Source of the DNA: WVXP01 sp964348095
GTDB taxonomy: Bacteria > Desulfobacterota > BSN033 > WVXP01
DNA length: 64,000 bases
Direction of reading: 5' to 3'
Assembly (NCBI GenBank): GCA_964348095.1
Contig: CAYGBK010000015.1
Coordinates: forward strand, 1 to 64,000
In this document: in pieces, positions 49,533 through 59,153 of the stretch
Numbering within the stretch: position 1 is the first letter of the stretch
Layout: each line of letters begins with the position of its first letter
Made by a program: the position numbers and the translations under genes
Notes under the pieces: model-generated
The model's database searches: none
What the model saw: only the letters and a program-made list of their open reading frames with translations
What the model was told of the DNA's origin: nothing

Positions 49533-50795
49533 TCACTTGAGTAGGATAAGGGTGATTCCGGGAAAGTACGTGATAACAATGAGTCCCAAAAGCAAAATAG
49601 CCAGGAACGGAAGAGAGGCGAGATAGAGGCTGAGGATAGGACGACCAAAACGGTAACTTGCGATAAAGAGGTTGATCCCTACAGGTGGCGTGGAATAGCC
49701 GATCCCCAGGTTGGTGAGAAAGATGATTCCCAGATGAACGGGATCAATACCGTAAGCCTGAGCGAGGGGAAGGATCAACGGGACGACGACGACGAGGGCG
49801 GAAAAGATATCAATCATGCAGCCGACAACAAGAAGAAAGATGTTGAGGAGGATCAGGAAAAGCCATTTACTCGTGATATGTCCCTGAATGAAGGCGAGAA
49901 TCTTCAGGGGAACCTGAGCATCGATAAGGTAGTTCGTATAGGCAAGGGCCACTCCGAGGATTATCAGAATTCCCCCCACCAGGACCATACTCTCCTTTAT
50001 GATAGAGAGCAGGGCTTTGACTTTGACCTCACGATGGACTAGCACCTCAACAATAAGGACGTAAAAGGCGGTAATGGCAGCCGCATCACTGACGGCAAAA
50101 AAACCTGTGTATATCCCCCCGATGACAACAAACGGCAGAGGAATCTCCCAAATGGAGTCGCGAATGGCCTGCCCCATTTCCCGGGCTGATGATCTTACTA
50201 TCGGTGTGCCGGCCTTCCATCCCCTGAACACACTGTAAACCATCAGAAGAATCACCAGAACTGATCCTGGAAGGATGCCCGCTATGAAGAGCTTGTCAAC
50301 GCTTGTCTTGGAGATGACCCCGTAGAGGATCAAAGGGAGACTGGGCGGGAGAAGCAGCCCGAGTGCACCAGAGGTGGTGATCAATCCTAGAGAGAATCTC
50401 TCGGGATATCTCTGGCTGATCAGGGCAGGAAAGACCAAGCCCCCGAGGGCGATGATGGTGACCCCGGAAGCGCCCGTAAAGGCGGTGAAAAGTGTACATG
50501 CGACCAATACCACAACGCCCAACCCGCCAGGCATCCAACCAACAAAAGCCTGGGAAAGCCTGACCAGTCGCTTTGGGGCATTGCTTTCTGCCAAGACATA
50601 GCCTGCAAAAGCAAAGAGCGGAATTGCCTCAAGCAAGGGCGTGGAGGCCAATCGATACATTTCGATGATGACAGCGGAGGAGTCAATGCCAGAAAAGTAA
50701 AAACTGAGGAGAGCCCCTGCCGCAATAACGATAAACAGGGGCGTACCGGTCGCTGCCAGAATCAGCGTGACAAGTGAAGTGACCGAGCTCATCAA
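49533..50795 (-). CDS. dctM: TRAP transporter large membrane subunit DctM
   Basis: 420 residues, about twelve transmembrane helices. DctM is the ion-coupled channel of TRAP transporters. Motifs include PLLEAIPLFAFAGYVLAES, GASGVTIIALGGLVFPAL, LLPPSLPLILYG and GIGYSTPPVGINLF. The ATG overlaps the dctQ stop by 4 bp (50792-50795). The last of four genes, tatT-dctP-dctQ-dctM. Confidence 0.94.
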   Translation of the reverse strand: MMSSVTSLVTLILAATGTPLFIVIAAGALLSFYFSGIDSSAVIIEMYRLASTPLLEAIPLFAFAGYVLAESNAPKRLVRLSQAFVGWMPGGLGVVVLVACTLFTAFTGASGVTIIALGGLVFPALISQRYPERFSLGLITTSGALGLLLPPSLPLILYGVISKTSVDKLFIAGILPGSVLVILLMVYSVFRGWKAGTPIVRSSAREMGQAIRDSIWEIPLPFVVIGGIYTGFFAVSDAAAITAFYVLIVEVLVHREVKVKALLSIIKESMVLVGGILIILGVALAYTNYLIDAQVPLKILAFIQGHITSKWLFLILLNIFLLVVGCMIDIFSALVVVVPLILPLAQAYGIDPVHLGIIFLTNLGIGYSTPPVGINLFIASYRFGRPILSLYLASLPFLAILLLGLIVITYFPGITLILLK

Positions 50796-51292
50796 ACCGA
50801 TTCCTCAAAACTAAGGATTTTGGCAAACCCGTTGAGGCAGAAATGCAGGGTAATAATCGAGAAGGCCAGTGGGAAAATGATCCCGAGGATCCACCCCGGA
50901 ATCTCCAAGAAGGAGGTGGTATTTGCCAGGAATTCATCTCGGACGAACTTAAGCGATCCATGGGTGAGCAAAAGGCATATGAGAGCAGAGAAGAAATCGA
51001 TGAATATGCTGAGGAGGTTTTTTGCCTTTCCGTGAAGCAGCCGGGGCAAGATATCGATGGTAATGTGCCTTGACTCTCGGGTTGCCACGGTGGCCCCAAA
51101 CAGTCCCACCCAAAGGACCAGGTGTCGCAGAGCAACATCCCCCCAGATGATGCCGAAATGGAAGAGGATACGAAGACAGATCTGGATGAAAGCGAGTCCC
51201 ACCATTATCAGAACCAAAGAGACAAGGATTGACTGCTCGATTTTCTCGAAGAACATGTCCGAACGGCGAAGGAAATGCCGAATAGATTGCAT
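50792..51292 (-). CDS. dctQ: TRAP transporter small membrane subunit DctQ
   Basis: 166 residues with four transmembrane helices (starting ILVSLVLIMVGLAFIQICLR). The WGDVALRHLVLWVGLFGATVATRESRHI segment, shortened here as RHLVLW..GLFGA.VATRE..HI, is the typical DctQ signature. Overlaps dctP by 1 bp at its start and dctM by 4 bp at its end, so all are translationally linked. Confidence 0.93.
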   Translation of the reverse strand: MQSIRHFLRRSDMFFEKIEQSILVSLVLIMVGLAFIQICLRILFHFGIIWGDVALRHLVLWVGLFGATVATRESRHITIDILPRLLHGKAKNLLSIFIDFFSALICLLLTHGSLKFVRDEFLANTTSFLEIPGWILGIIFPLAFSIITLHFCLNGFAKILSFEESV

Positions 51293-52305
51293 TATCTCTC
51301 TCCTCTCAGTTCGCTCAGGTGGTTATTGACCTCTCGCAGGATTTCAACTGGAAAAACCTTTCCAGCCATCTCTTCGGTGGCTTTCCGGGCTATTCCTTGG
51401 AAATGATCCAGTTCCTGAGCTGAGGGTTCCACAAACTGGATCCCTTCCCGTTCCATTATACGCAGGGCTTCCTCGTTGTCTCTTCTGGTCTGGGCGTTGA
51501 GAGCGTCGACTCTTCCATGGAAGATCTCTTTGAATATCGTCTGGTCGTTCTCTGGGATTCTCTCAAAAGCTTTCCCCGTGATAACAACGCCGCCCAAAGC
51601 GTAGCTCAGGGGGACACGGGTGAGGTATTTCACCTTTGTGAACCACTGAAGGCTAATAGCCCCAATGGGTGCGCCGTAGACCACGTCAACTAGGCCGGTC
51701 TGCAGGGCGAGTAGGACGTCTGAGATCGCCAGGGGAACGGGCGAGACTTTAGCCTTTTCGAACACGGCCTGGCTAACGGGGTCCCCTTCCGGGATCCACA
51801 CTTTTGTTCCTTTAAAGGTCTCAAGACTAGTCACGGGTTTGTTGGACATTAGGTAGACAAAGCCGATCTCAGACCATCCGAGCAGGATAAAGCCATTCTG
51901 TTTAAGGACCCTTTCCAGTCGACCTGTCGTTCTTTCTAAGACGTAATCGACTTCGTTGTAGTTCCGAAAGAGAAAGGGCGTACCGAACACCTGAATATCC
52001 TTGCAGATCGATCCTAAACCGAGTCCCGTGAGTCCGCCGATGTGGATCTGACCGATCCGCATCTTCCGCAAAACCGCCTCCTCGTCCCCCATGACGCCAC
52101 CGGGGTAAGCCCGCATCGTTAGACGGCCCTCAGTTCTGGACTCCAGTTCCTTGTTCGCGCTGTGGAAGGTCTTCATCCAGGTGCTCCCATCAGGAGCGAG
52201 GGTTGCCAACTTAAGAACAATCGCTTTGTCTTCTCCTCGCACTGAGGTCGTCACGGTGAGGCAGATTCCAATCCCTATCAGAAGGAGTCTCTTGGACAAG
52301 GTCAT
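51292..52305 (-). CDS. dctP: TRAP transporter solute-binding protein (DctP/TatP type)
   Basis: 337 residues with a signal peptide (LLLIGIGICLTVTTSVRG). Motifs LKLATLAPDGS, YPGGVMGDEE, GTPFLF and KVWIPEGDP parallel those of the paralogue at 9225-10286. It starts one base after the tatT stop (TAATATG) and overlaps dctQ by one base. Pairing with a TatT protein indicates the TatP-T type, whose ligand in treponemes is thought to be hydrophobic or organic acid-like; the ligand here is not known. Confidence 0.93.
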   Translation of the reverse strand: MTLSKRLLLIGIGICLTVTTSVRGEDKAIVLKLATLAPDGSTWMKTFHSANKELESRTEGRLTMRAYPGGVMGDEEAVLRKMRIGQIHIGGLTGLGLGSICKDIQVFGTPFLFRNYNEVDYVLERTTGRLERVLKQNGFILLGWSEIGFVYLMSNKPVTSLETFKGTKVWIPEGDPVSQAVFEKAKVSPVPLAISDVLLALQTGLVDVVYGAPIGAISLQWFTKVKYLTRVPLSYALGGVVITGKAFERIPENDQTIFKEIFHGRVDALNAQTRRDNEEALRIMEREGIQFVEPSAQELDHFQGIARKATEEMAGKVFPVEILREVNNHLSELRGER

Positions 52306-52306
52306 A

Positions 52307-53191
52307 TTAGAACAACTCCTCCACCTGATTCAGCAACTCGTTGGCCCTATCTTTTGCGACAGTGTTTATGAGAGTCAATTCCGGAACCTTATCGACTGGG
52401 GCCTCGTGCACCTTTTCCAGAAGAGAGACGAATAGATCCTTCTGAAATGTCTTTCTGGCGTAAGCGTCGGCATAGTAGACGTAGGCCATCAGGAAGTCTC
52501 CATGACCAATTTCCAAAGCCCTCTCAAAGTGTCTGCGCGCCTCCTCTGGTTGACCACCATAGGTTTCCGGTTTTGCTGATTTGTAAACGCCCATAAAAAG
52601 GTGAGCCCCTCCATACTGGTATGTTTCATCTAGCTCTAAGATGCGCTCCATGAGGAGGACGACTCGAGGAAGATCAGCCACCGCCTCTACCGAATCCGAG
52701 GTCACACTGATCCATCCTGCCCAGCAGCTGGCAAACCAGAAAAGGGCGGGAACGTCTGCCTTGGAAAAATCTCCGACCGCTTCTTCTAATCTCGCAAAGG
52801 GCTGAGAAAGGACAAGGGTAAATTCCTGTTGATTTGACATAGCCCTCAGGGCATATTCTTTTCCCTTCAGGTAGAGGCTGCCAGCCGCCTCGGGATTACT
52901 CTCATCTGAGAAGGCACCGGCGTACGAGCAGTATGCCTCGGCGCCAGCCAGAAGGAGTCGCTTCTCTTTTGGATATGCCTCGATCAGGCCGTCGAGAAGC
53001 ATCAGATATGCTGGGGTGCCTTTTTTGACAAGGGATGGATCTGTTTGCTTAGCCGACGCCCGCACCACGTCTTCCAGGATCATTCCCACGCTGGCAACGG
53101 TAAGTTTCTTGGAAGGAAAGCAGCCGATGGCAAGACTTGCATAGAGGGAAATCAAAATGAGGAAGAGATTCTTTCGTCTCGGCAGCCACAT
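52307..53191 (-). CDS. TatT-like TPR lipoprotein of a TRAP transporter
   Basis: 294 residues. A signal peptide ends LAIGC, a plausible lipobox, so the protein is likely lipid-anchored. The helical body (LLLAGAEAYCSYAGAFSD, ARRHFERALEIG) agrees with the TatT family, which has TPR-like repeats that trimerise and dock the TatP binding protein. It is first in the tatT-dctP-dctQ-dctM operon. TatT proteins are held to pass hydrophobic ligands to the binding protein. Confidence 0.85.
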   Translation of the reverse strand: MWLPRRKNLFLILISLYASLAIGCFPSKKLTVASVGMILEDVVRASAKQTDPSLVKKGTPAYLMLLDGLIEAYPKEKRLLLAGAEAYCSYAGAFSDESNPEAAGSLYLKGKEYALRAMSNQQEFTLVLSQPFARLEEAVGDFSKADVPALFWFASCWAGWISVTSDSVEAVADLPRVVLLMERILELDETYQYGGAHLFMGVYKSAKPETYGGQPEEARRHFERALEIGHGDFLMAYVYYADAYARKTFQKDLFVSLLEKVHEAPVDKVPELTLINTVAKDRANELLNQVEELF

Positions 53192-53385
53192 TGCTAGCCC
53201 CCTTACTCTCTAGATGCTGGCATGTCCCAACATTCTTACAGATGACGACTTCTGAGTCAACCAAAATCTATGGGGAATTTCCTGAGCTTGCGGGGCGCCT
53301 CCGCCCTCAGGCAGTATTGGCGTGGGAGAGCTCGTCTTTACTCGTTTTTGTCTCACCAATTTGTCTCTGAATTCGTGAGGGACGG

Positions 53386-54180
53386 TTGGTCCCTAGTGAT
53401 AGTATTCGAAATCTCTTTTCCAAGGCAGAAGAACTGCTTGAGTTTTACGTCGAGAAATTTACAAAGAGTAAGATCTATGCTATTCGTACGGCATATGAGA
53501 AGAGGATAGATGAGACCCTCGAGGATTTTCTCTGTGCGGCCGCTGGCCGATTCAATCAATGGCCCGATCATTTTGAGGGGTGGGACGTGAACATTTCAGA
53601 CATAAAAAGGCTCGACCTCCTTTGGGGCAGAATCTATCCGTATCTAGCTGATTATGTGATGTCTTTCCTTCCGGGGGGGGCTCAAGAGGTCCTAGAACTT
53701 GGTCCCTTTTCGGGGGGAATCTCTTTTGAACTGGCAAGAGCGCGTCGTAACTACTCGATCGTGATTGCTGATGAGCGTCAAGATGTTCTGGACTATCTTG
53801 CTCGGGAGGCGGAAAAGCAGAATCTCTTGCATCGGATTCGGCTAGAACAAACCACCCTATCACCGCTGAAGTTTGAGGATTGTGAGTTCGATGCGGTTAT
53901 TTCTCGAGGCGTATTCTTTTTCCTTGATGAACCGATTCTCAAAGAGATGTATCGGATTCTGAGGCCGGGGGGAATTGGGTTTATTGGGGGTGGATTCGGG
54001 ATCTCAACTCCCAGGGTTCTGATTGATGATATTGCGTCTGAATCAAGAAGGCTCAATCAGAGGCTCGGGAAGAAATGGATTTCTGAGGCGCAATTGAGAG
54101 AGATGGTCATATCGGCAGGCCTTGGGGAATATGCACGGATCATCAACGAGGGGGGGTTATGGTTGCGCGTCGAGAAATAG
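53386..54180 (+). CDS. SAM-dependent methyltransferase, class I
   Basis: 264 residues from TTG 53386. An N-terminal helical stretch of about 95 residues comes before the methyltransferase core: EVLELGPFSGGISFELA (motif I), IADERQDV, CEFDAVISRGVFFFLDEP and YRILRPGGIGFIGGG. The SAM-binding glycine motif is unusual, GPFSGG instead of GxGxG. Substrate unknown. Next on the strand is glgC, 270 bp away. Confidence 0.78.
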   Translation: MVPSDSIRNLFSKAEELLEFYVEKFTKSKIYAIRTAYEKRIDETLEDFLCAAAGRFNQWPDHFEGWDVNISDIKRLDLLWGRIYPYLADYVMSFLPGGAQEVLELGPFSGGISFELARARRNYSIVIADERQDVLDYLAREAEKQNLLHRIRLEQTTLSPLKFEDCEFDAVISRGVFFFLDEPILKEMYRILRPGGIGFIGGGFGISTPRVLIDDIASESRRLNQRLGKKWISEAQLREMVISAGLGEYARIINEGGLWLRVEK

Positions 54181-54448
54181 AGGAATCTCCCCGTTCAGAT
54201 TCCTCAGGACAATTTTAAACTGCTAGATGGGCCCCCCAGATCCCTTGGCCCTCGGGTCCCCGGTCTACCCTGTCTCCGCTTGTAACGGCATTCCTAGTAA
54301 AAGTTTCTTGGGGATATGGGCTGCACGGCACCCAGAAAACCCCGCCATTGGATTCCATTGCATTTTAGATTTCCCTGTGCTAAGAAGTTTTGAGCTTGAG
54401 ATAAAAGTGTCGTGGGGGAGTTTCCCAGTCGGCATGTGGGGGTGAGGC

Positions 54449-55660
54449 GTGGAGAAAATAATTGCCATGATCCTCGCTGGAGGAAAAGGGGAAAGACTCT
54501 ATCCCCTCACCAGAGATCGAACGAAGCCCGCCGTTCCTTTTGGCGGTATCTACAGAATTATTGACTTTACGCTGAGCAACTGCGTCAATTCGAGCGTTCG
54601 TCGAATCTATATCCTCACGCAGTACAAATCGATTTCCCTCAACCGTCATATTGAGCTGGGGTGGGACATTCTGAGTAGCCAACTGGGCGAGTTTGTCAGC
54701 CTCATTCCGGCACAGCAACGACTCGATGAAAGCTGGTACCAGGGGACAGCTGATGCCATTTTCCAAAACATATACACCCTCCAGGAAGATCAGCCTGATA
54801 TCGTTCTGATTCTGTCCGGTGATCACGTGTACAAGATGGACTACAGATTGATCATCGATTTCCACATCGAGCGGCAGGCGGATCTCACTATTGGTGTCCT
54901 GCGAGTTGATAGACGTTCTTCAAGGAATTTCGGGGTGGTTGAGGTGAATAGTGCGTTTCGTGTCAAGGGATTTCAAGAGAAACCCTCAACCCCAAAAACG
55001 ATGCCTGAAAGGCCTGAGTGTATCCTGGCATCCATGGGTATCTACGTCTTTAACACAGAGGTCTTGGTAAGGCGCCTCATCGACGATTTCCGGAATGAGA
55101 AGAGCTCTCACGATTTTGGTAAGGATGTCATTCCAAACATGGTGAAAAAGGATAGGGTCTTTGCTTTTGATTTTGTGAAACGAGAAACGGGAGAGCCTGA
55201 GTACTGGCGGGACGTAGGAACTTTGGATGCCTACTGGGAAGCCAACATGGATCTGGTCAGTGTGATACCCCAGCTGAACCTTTACGACACTGGGTGGCCG
55301 ATCCACACCTTCCAGGGTCATTATCCTCCCGCGAAAACGGTTCACGCTGAGAAAGGCAGAACCGGTACAGCCATAAATTCAGTTGTTTCCGGAGGCTGCA
55401 TTATCAGTGGAGCCAGGGTAAGAAGGTCCCTCCTTTCGCCAAATGTTCATGTCCACAGTCATGCGCTGATTGAAGATTCGATCATCATGGAGGGCGTCCA
55501 GGTGGAGGAGCGGGCACGGGTGAGAGGGGCGATCGTCGACAAGAACGTTCGAATCCGCGAAGGTGCGAAGGTTGGGTATGATAGGAGAAAGGACAGGAAG
55601 AGATTTAAAATCACCGATTCTGGGATTGTTGTGATCCCGAAAGGCATGCAAATCGATTGA
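54449..55660 (+). CDS. glgC: Glucose-1-phosphate adenylyltransferase
   Basis: 403 residues from GTG 54449 with GGGGGTGAGG upstream. It makes ADP-glucose, the first step of bacterial glycogen synthesis. The nucleotide motif AGGKGERLYPLTRDRTKPAVPFGG (shown in pieces: AGGKGERL, RTKPAVPFGG), the metal-binding SGDHVYKMDY, glucose-1-phosphate site (MGIYVFN) and the C-terminal left-handed beta-helix (hexapeptide repeats, about 310-400) are all there. No glgA or glgB is adjacent. Confidence 0.95.
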   Translation: MEKIIAMILAGGKGERLYPLTRDRTKPAVPFGGIYRIIDFTLSNCVNSSVRRIYILTQYKSISLNRHIELGWDILSSQLGEFVSLIPAQQRLDESWYQGTADAIFQNIYTLQEDQPDIVLILSGDHVYKMDYRLIIDFHIERQADLTIGVLRVDRRSSRNFGVVEVNSAFRVKGFQEKPSTPKTMPERPECILASMGIYVFNTEVLVRRLIDDFRNEKSSHDFGKDVIPNMVKKDRVFAFDFVKRETGEPEYWRDVGTLDAYWEANMDLVSVIPQLNLYDTGWPIHTFQGHYPPAKTVHAEKGRTGTAINSVVSGGCIISGARVRRSLLSPNVHVHSHALIEDSIIMEGVQVEERARVRGAIVDKNVRIREGAKVGYDRRKDRKRFKITDSGIVVIPKGMQID

Positions 55661-55828
55661 CAATCCGATAGGGATTTGGGCTGGATTCCGCTTGGGCGGA
55701 AAGAACGGTACGGAAACTCCACAATGAACACGGCAGGGTGATTGACGGACAGACTTCAGTCCCATTGCTCATTCCCGAATGATTTTATTTACCATGACAC
55801 CTCTCTAAGCGAAGATCAGCAGGGTTTT

Positions 55829-56974
55829 TCAGCCGAGTTTGCCGACCGCCTCGACCTCCTCGAGCTGACGATGCAGTAGATCAATTTGGCCCTGATTCAG
55901 GTTATCAAGCTTCAGGGCGCGATGAAGAAAATCGGCGGCATCCTGGAAGAGTCCTTTTTCGAAGTGACACCTGGCGAGCATGATCAGACACTCGAGCGGC
56001 TTGGTCCCCTGGTCAAGAGATTTTGTAAACTCTTCGATAGCCTTATCTGGCAACTCCATTTCGCGGTAGGCTACGCCAAGATGGTAGTGGAGATGGGGAT
56101 CCTCTGCCGACGGTTCAACGTGTGTTTGGGGGTTATTGAAAGGGGTTGATTGGGGACTATCGGCAGGCGGAGGGGATACGGGGTGGCTGTCGATTTCTTG
56201 AGAGGGAAAATCATTCGAAATATCACCAACCGTCAGATCTCGAAGAACGGTCCCGTGGAGTGAATCCTTGGCCTCGGTCCCTGCTTCGTCAGGTGGCTGG
56301 TCAATATCGAGAAGCTCATCCGGCTGAATCTTCCCGAGGTCCATTTCGAAATCCTTTGTTCCGTCTGGAGAAAGTTCTGGACCCCCAGTTTGCCCCCTAT
56401 CGGAGAAATCGCCAATGTCAAAGCCTTCCAGATTTATTTCTGACGTGGGAGGAGCTGATTGGGGAGGTGGGTTTTCAACGTTAGAGGGGACGAGCAAGTC
56501 CTCAATAGGGACGGGATCGGACTCACCTGTGCCCTGAATTGGCTCCTCTTCGAGGATATGGCTTCCGTATTGGCTCGGTCCAGGCGCTCTCGGTTCTTCC
56601 AATTCTCGCAAAGCCGCCTGGGTCTCTTCGTCCTCAGGTCTTATGTGTAGGATCTTTTCATAAGTTCTTCTCGCTTCGGCGATAAGACCCTCTTCGGTGT
56701 AAAGAGCGGCGAGAGATTTATGATTGCCCAAAGATGTGCTCCCCAGGGTGAGCACCTTTTTATAAATGGCTATGGCTTTGAGATTGAATCCCTCTTCACT
56801 CAGGTGGCTTGCGGCAGTCTGGTATTCCTGAATGGCGGATTTCTTGTCACCCGAACGGAGATAGTGGTCGGCGAGTTTGAGCCTATTCTTGGTATTCTCT
56901 GGGTCTTTCTGGAGGAGGTCTATGAGCTTATCGAGCTCTTTGTTGTTCTTATTCTTCTTCCTGAAGGCAAACAT
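55829..56974 (-). CDS. TPR-repeat protein with acidic linker
   Basis: 381 residues. A basic N-terminus (MFAFRKKNKNNKELD) is followed by three TPR units (about 15-125), a long Pro/Asp/Glu/Ser-rich linker (about 130-290) and a further TPR pair near the C-terminus (HYHLGVAYREMELPDKAIEEF, then ARCHFEKGLFQDAADFLHRAL). No signal peptide. It is likely a scaffolding protein; such linker-separated TPR proteins are common in Deltaproteobacteria, often near motility or pilus genes, which are not present here. Confidence 0.85.
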   Translation of the reverse strand: MFAFRKKNKNNKELDKLIDLLQKDPENTKNRLKLADHYLRSGDKKSAIQEYQTAASHLSEEGFNLKAIAIYKKVLTLGSTSLGNHKSLAALYTEEGLIAEARRTYEKILHIRPEDEETQAALRELEEPRAPGPSQYGSHILEEEPIQGTGESDPVPIEDLLVPSNVENPPPQSAPPTSEINLEGFDIGDFSDRGQTGGPELSPDGTKDFEMDLGKIQPDELLDIDQPPDEAGTEAKDSLHGTVLRDLTVGDISNDFPSQEIDSHPVSPPPADSPQSTPFNNPQTHVEPSAEDPHLHYHLGVAYREMELPDKAIEEFTKSLDQGTKPLECLIMLARCHFEKGLFQDAADFLHRALKLDNLNQGQIDLLHRQLEEVEAVGKLG

Positions 56975-57730
56975 GCCGTCGAAACCTGTGCTCTAATCGC
57001 AATGAATGGGATTGCCATGAGAAGACAGAAGGACAGATGACTGATTATGCAGGAAATGTGCCAATGGATGAGGTCCTGAAATGCCGGGAAAAGGGGGTGG
57101 GCAGAGCCCTCGTGGCCATCTGAAGACTCTGCCCCTCTAAGGAGGGTGAAAATACCCCATTATCGCTCCTCTTGTGATAACGGGGCAGGAAAAAGCAGGG
57201 TGAAATCGGGGTCCAGGAAAGACGGGTCGCGGGTGAACAGAGGTTCAGCGGGAAGATGAAGTTGGACAGAAAGCAGCTGGAGAAGAGATCGCGCGTGAAC
57301 GGGATGTTCGGTGTCTTTCACTGGCCCCGATAGTGAAAAAGATTTTTTTCACTTACTGCTCTATTTCTTACCCTCAATCCCTCACACCGTCAACCTTTTT
57401 TTTTGAAAAATTACATATTATTTAATTTCTTTTTAAAATTGCTTAATTTCTAACGATGACCATGTCTCTAATTCCCGCCATTCTTGGTATCCCGCTGGCT
57501 GACTGATGGGAAAGTCCCTTAGGGCCTGCTTACCTGGAGATGGTTCGTACTCACAAACCTGAGGCGAGTCCTGCCACGGGCCGCACCGGTTTGGGGTCGC
57601 CTGGAGCGAGCCTAAGCTCGCGTTATTGATCAATTATCTCGCATCGTCAGTATATGCGTGCAAGAGATACCTCTTGCCTTCTTGTAGGTTTGAACACGGG
57701 GCGACGCACCGTGCCCACGGTGACCTTATC
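56975..57730. other. Long intergenic region with a repeat element and AT-rich tract
   Basis: About 750 bp without a gene. It holds a 9-bp inverted repeat AGTGAAAAA/TTTTTCACT at 57332-57353, an AT-rich stretch (57390-57450) and the repeat element copy B at 57555-57616. Confidence 0.55.
57555..57616. repeat. Intergenic repeat element, copy B
   Basis: It opens AAACCTGAGGCGAGT and closes TCGCCTGGAGCGAGCCTAAG, the same two blocks as copy A at 28784-28871, with 22 bp between them instead of more than 50. The GAGGCGA/TCGCCTG ends are partly inverted. Confidence 0.5.
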
Positions 57731-58093
57731 CTACACCACCTCAAAAGCGTTCCGGATGTGCTCCACCTCGTTATCCTCCCCTTTTCGTCTGATTGCGACG
57801 ACATCGAACCGGGCCCGTGCGTTCAATAACCCTCTTTTCTTCAAGAAATAGAGAGCAACTCTCGACAACTTACGTTGCTTCCGTTTGTGCACCGCCACCT
57901 CTGGTCTGTCGTACGTATCGGTTGATCGTCTCTTGACTTCAACAAAGCAGATCGTCTTTCTGTCCACCGCCACGATATCGATCTCTCCCAATGGACAGCG
58001 ATAGTTCTGTTCAACGATCCGGTACCCGTTTTTTCTCAGATATTCGATTGCGATAGCCTCGCCTTCACGGCCGATCTTAGACGAGTGAACCAT
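57731..58093 (-). CDS. yraN: YraN/UPF0102 family protein
   Basis: 120 residues. GREGEAIAIEYLRKNGYRIVEQNYR, abridged here to G..GE..A..YLRKNGYRI...NYR, and GEIDIVAVDRKTICFVEVKRRS match the family; D, E and K in that stretch reproduce a PD-(D/E)XK nuclease-like core. The role is uncertain, probably in DNA processing. Last gene of the ffh-to-yraN block, 348 bp after rnhB. Confidence 0.92.
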   Translation of the reverse strand: MVHSSKIGREGEAIAIEYLRKNGYRIVEQNYRCPLGEIDIVAVDRKTICFVEVKRRSTDTYDRPEVAVHKRKQRKLSRVALYFLKKRGLLNARARFDVVAIRRKGEDNEVEHIRNAFEVV

Positions 58094-58441
58094 GGCGTCA
58101 CCCTGATTGCTGGTGAATCTTCCTGGAAATGCCGGTTACCATCTACCCGAAGTCCTGGGATTCATGACTTCTATGTCGAGCCTATTCACTCAGGACTGCG
58201 TCTTGAATGAGCGGCGTCGTTCATCATAAGTGTGAGAATTTAGCACACCATGTGTGAATCGCCGCCCTCGGTTTCTCGTCGTGCAGGCATGGGGATGGTC
58301 AATTGACCTCGACGGTCAGCAGTCATCAGTCCTTCCCAAATAAGCTTGGGGAGGCGGGCCAATGAGACGGGTGTAGATTGGGCGGAGACGACCATCTCTA
58401 TCTGTCGTGACCCAGGGGTAGAGTTTGTACAGTATGCCCCT
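58094..58441. other. Gap between rnhB and yraN
   Basis: No gene I can support; a short minus-strand open frame (58240-58455) overlaps the rnhB end and has no motif. Confidence 0.45.
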
Positions 58442-59152
58442 TCAGCTTCCGTCAAATATGAAACCAGACTGCCCAGAGAGGGTTGAAGAATGAGGAAGAG
58501 AGCCTTTGACCCCCTTGAAAGTCTTCCGGTGGTATTCGCAATACCCGTGTCGTCTTATGGCGTCGAGGTGTTCCTGAGTGCCATAGCCCTTGTGTTTTGC
58601 GAAATTATATTGGGGATACTTCTCGTGGTAGGAGGTCATGATTCGATCTCGAGTGACTTTGGCAACGATTGATGCGGCACCTATGGAAACACAGAGGTTG
58701 TCGCCTTTCACGATGGTGCGCTGTGGCATTGGCAGGGGGATGGGGAGGGACCCATCGACGAGCAGCATTTCTGGCTTCCTATTCAGTAGGCGAACTGCTT
58801 TCGCCATCGCCTTCTGGGTGGCCCTTCCAATATTGATCTGGTCTATCTCTTCTGCCTCGATCACGCCGGTACCGATGGAGACAGCCACCTTCAAGATCTT
58901 TTCATACAGGGATTCTCTCATTTCGGGCTGAAGTTTCTTCGAATCCCAAAACCCTTCTTGAAATGCCGAAAAAGGGAGTATGACGGCAGCCGCAACGACG
59001 GGACCGGCCAGTGGCCCCCGACCTGCTTCGTCCACACCCGCGATCAACCGACATCCCTGGCCCGAAAACCGCCTCTCGAAAAAATCCAGGGCTTGGGATG
59101 GCGCAGATCCAATAAGGTCTTTTTGCTGGCGCCCTGACATGATAGAGACCAC
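58442..59152 (-). CDS. rnhB: Ribonuclease HII
   Basis: 236 residues. GVDEAGRGPLAGPVVAAAV holds the first catalytic Asp-Glu pair; the third (LLVDGS) and fourth (SIGAASIVAKVTRDR) acidic sites follow. It removes ribonucleotides and RNA primers from DNA. There is a longer C-terminus than in most RNase HII proteins, of ~20 residues with many serines. Starts 1 bp past the rplS stop; co-transcribed. Confidence 0.96.
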   Translation of the reverse strand: MVSIMSGRQQKDLIGSAPSQALDFFERRFSGQGCRLIAGVDEAGRGPLAGPVVAAAVILPFSAFQEGFWDSKKLQPEMRESLYEKILKVAVSIGTGVIEAEEIDQINIGRATQKAMAKAVRLLNRKPEMLLVDGSLPIPLPMPQRTIVKGDNLCVSIGAASIVAKVTRDRIMTSYHEKYPQYNFAKHKGYGTQEHLDAIRRHGYCEYHRKTFKGVKGSLPHSSTLSGQSGFIFDGS

Positions 59153-59153
59153 C

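Noticed and set aside
58240..58455. 71-codon minus-strand frame between rnhB and yraN.
   Set aside because: It overlaps the end of rnhB, lacks a ribosome site and shows no motif.
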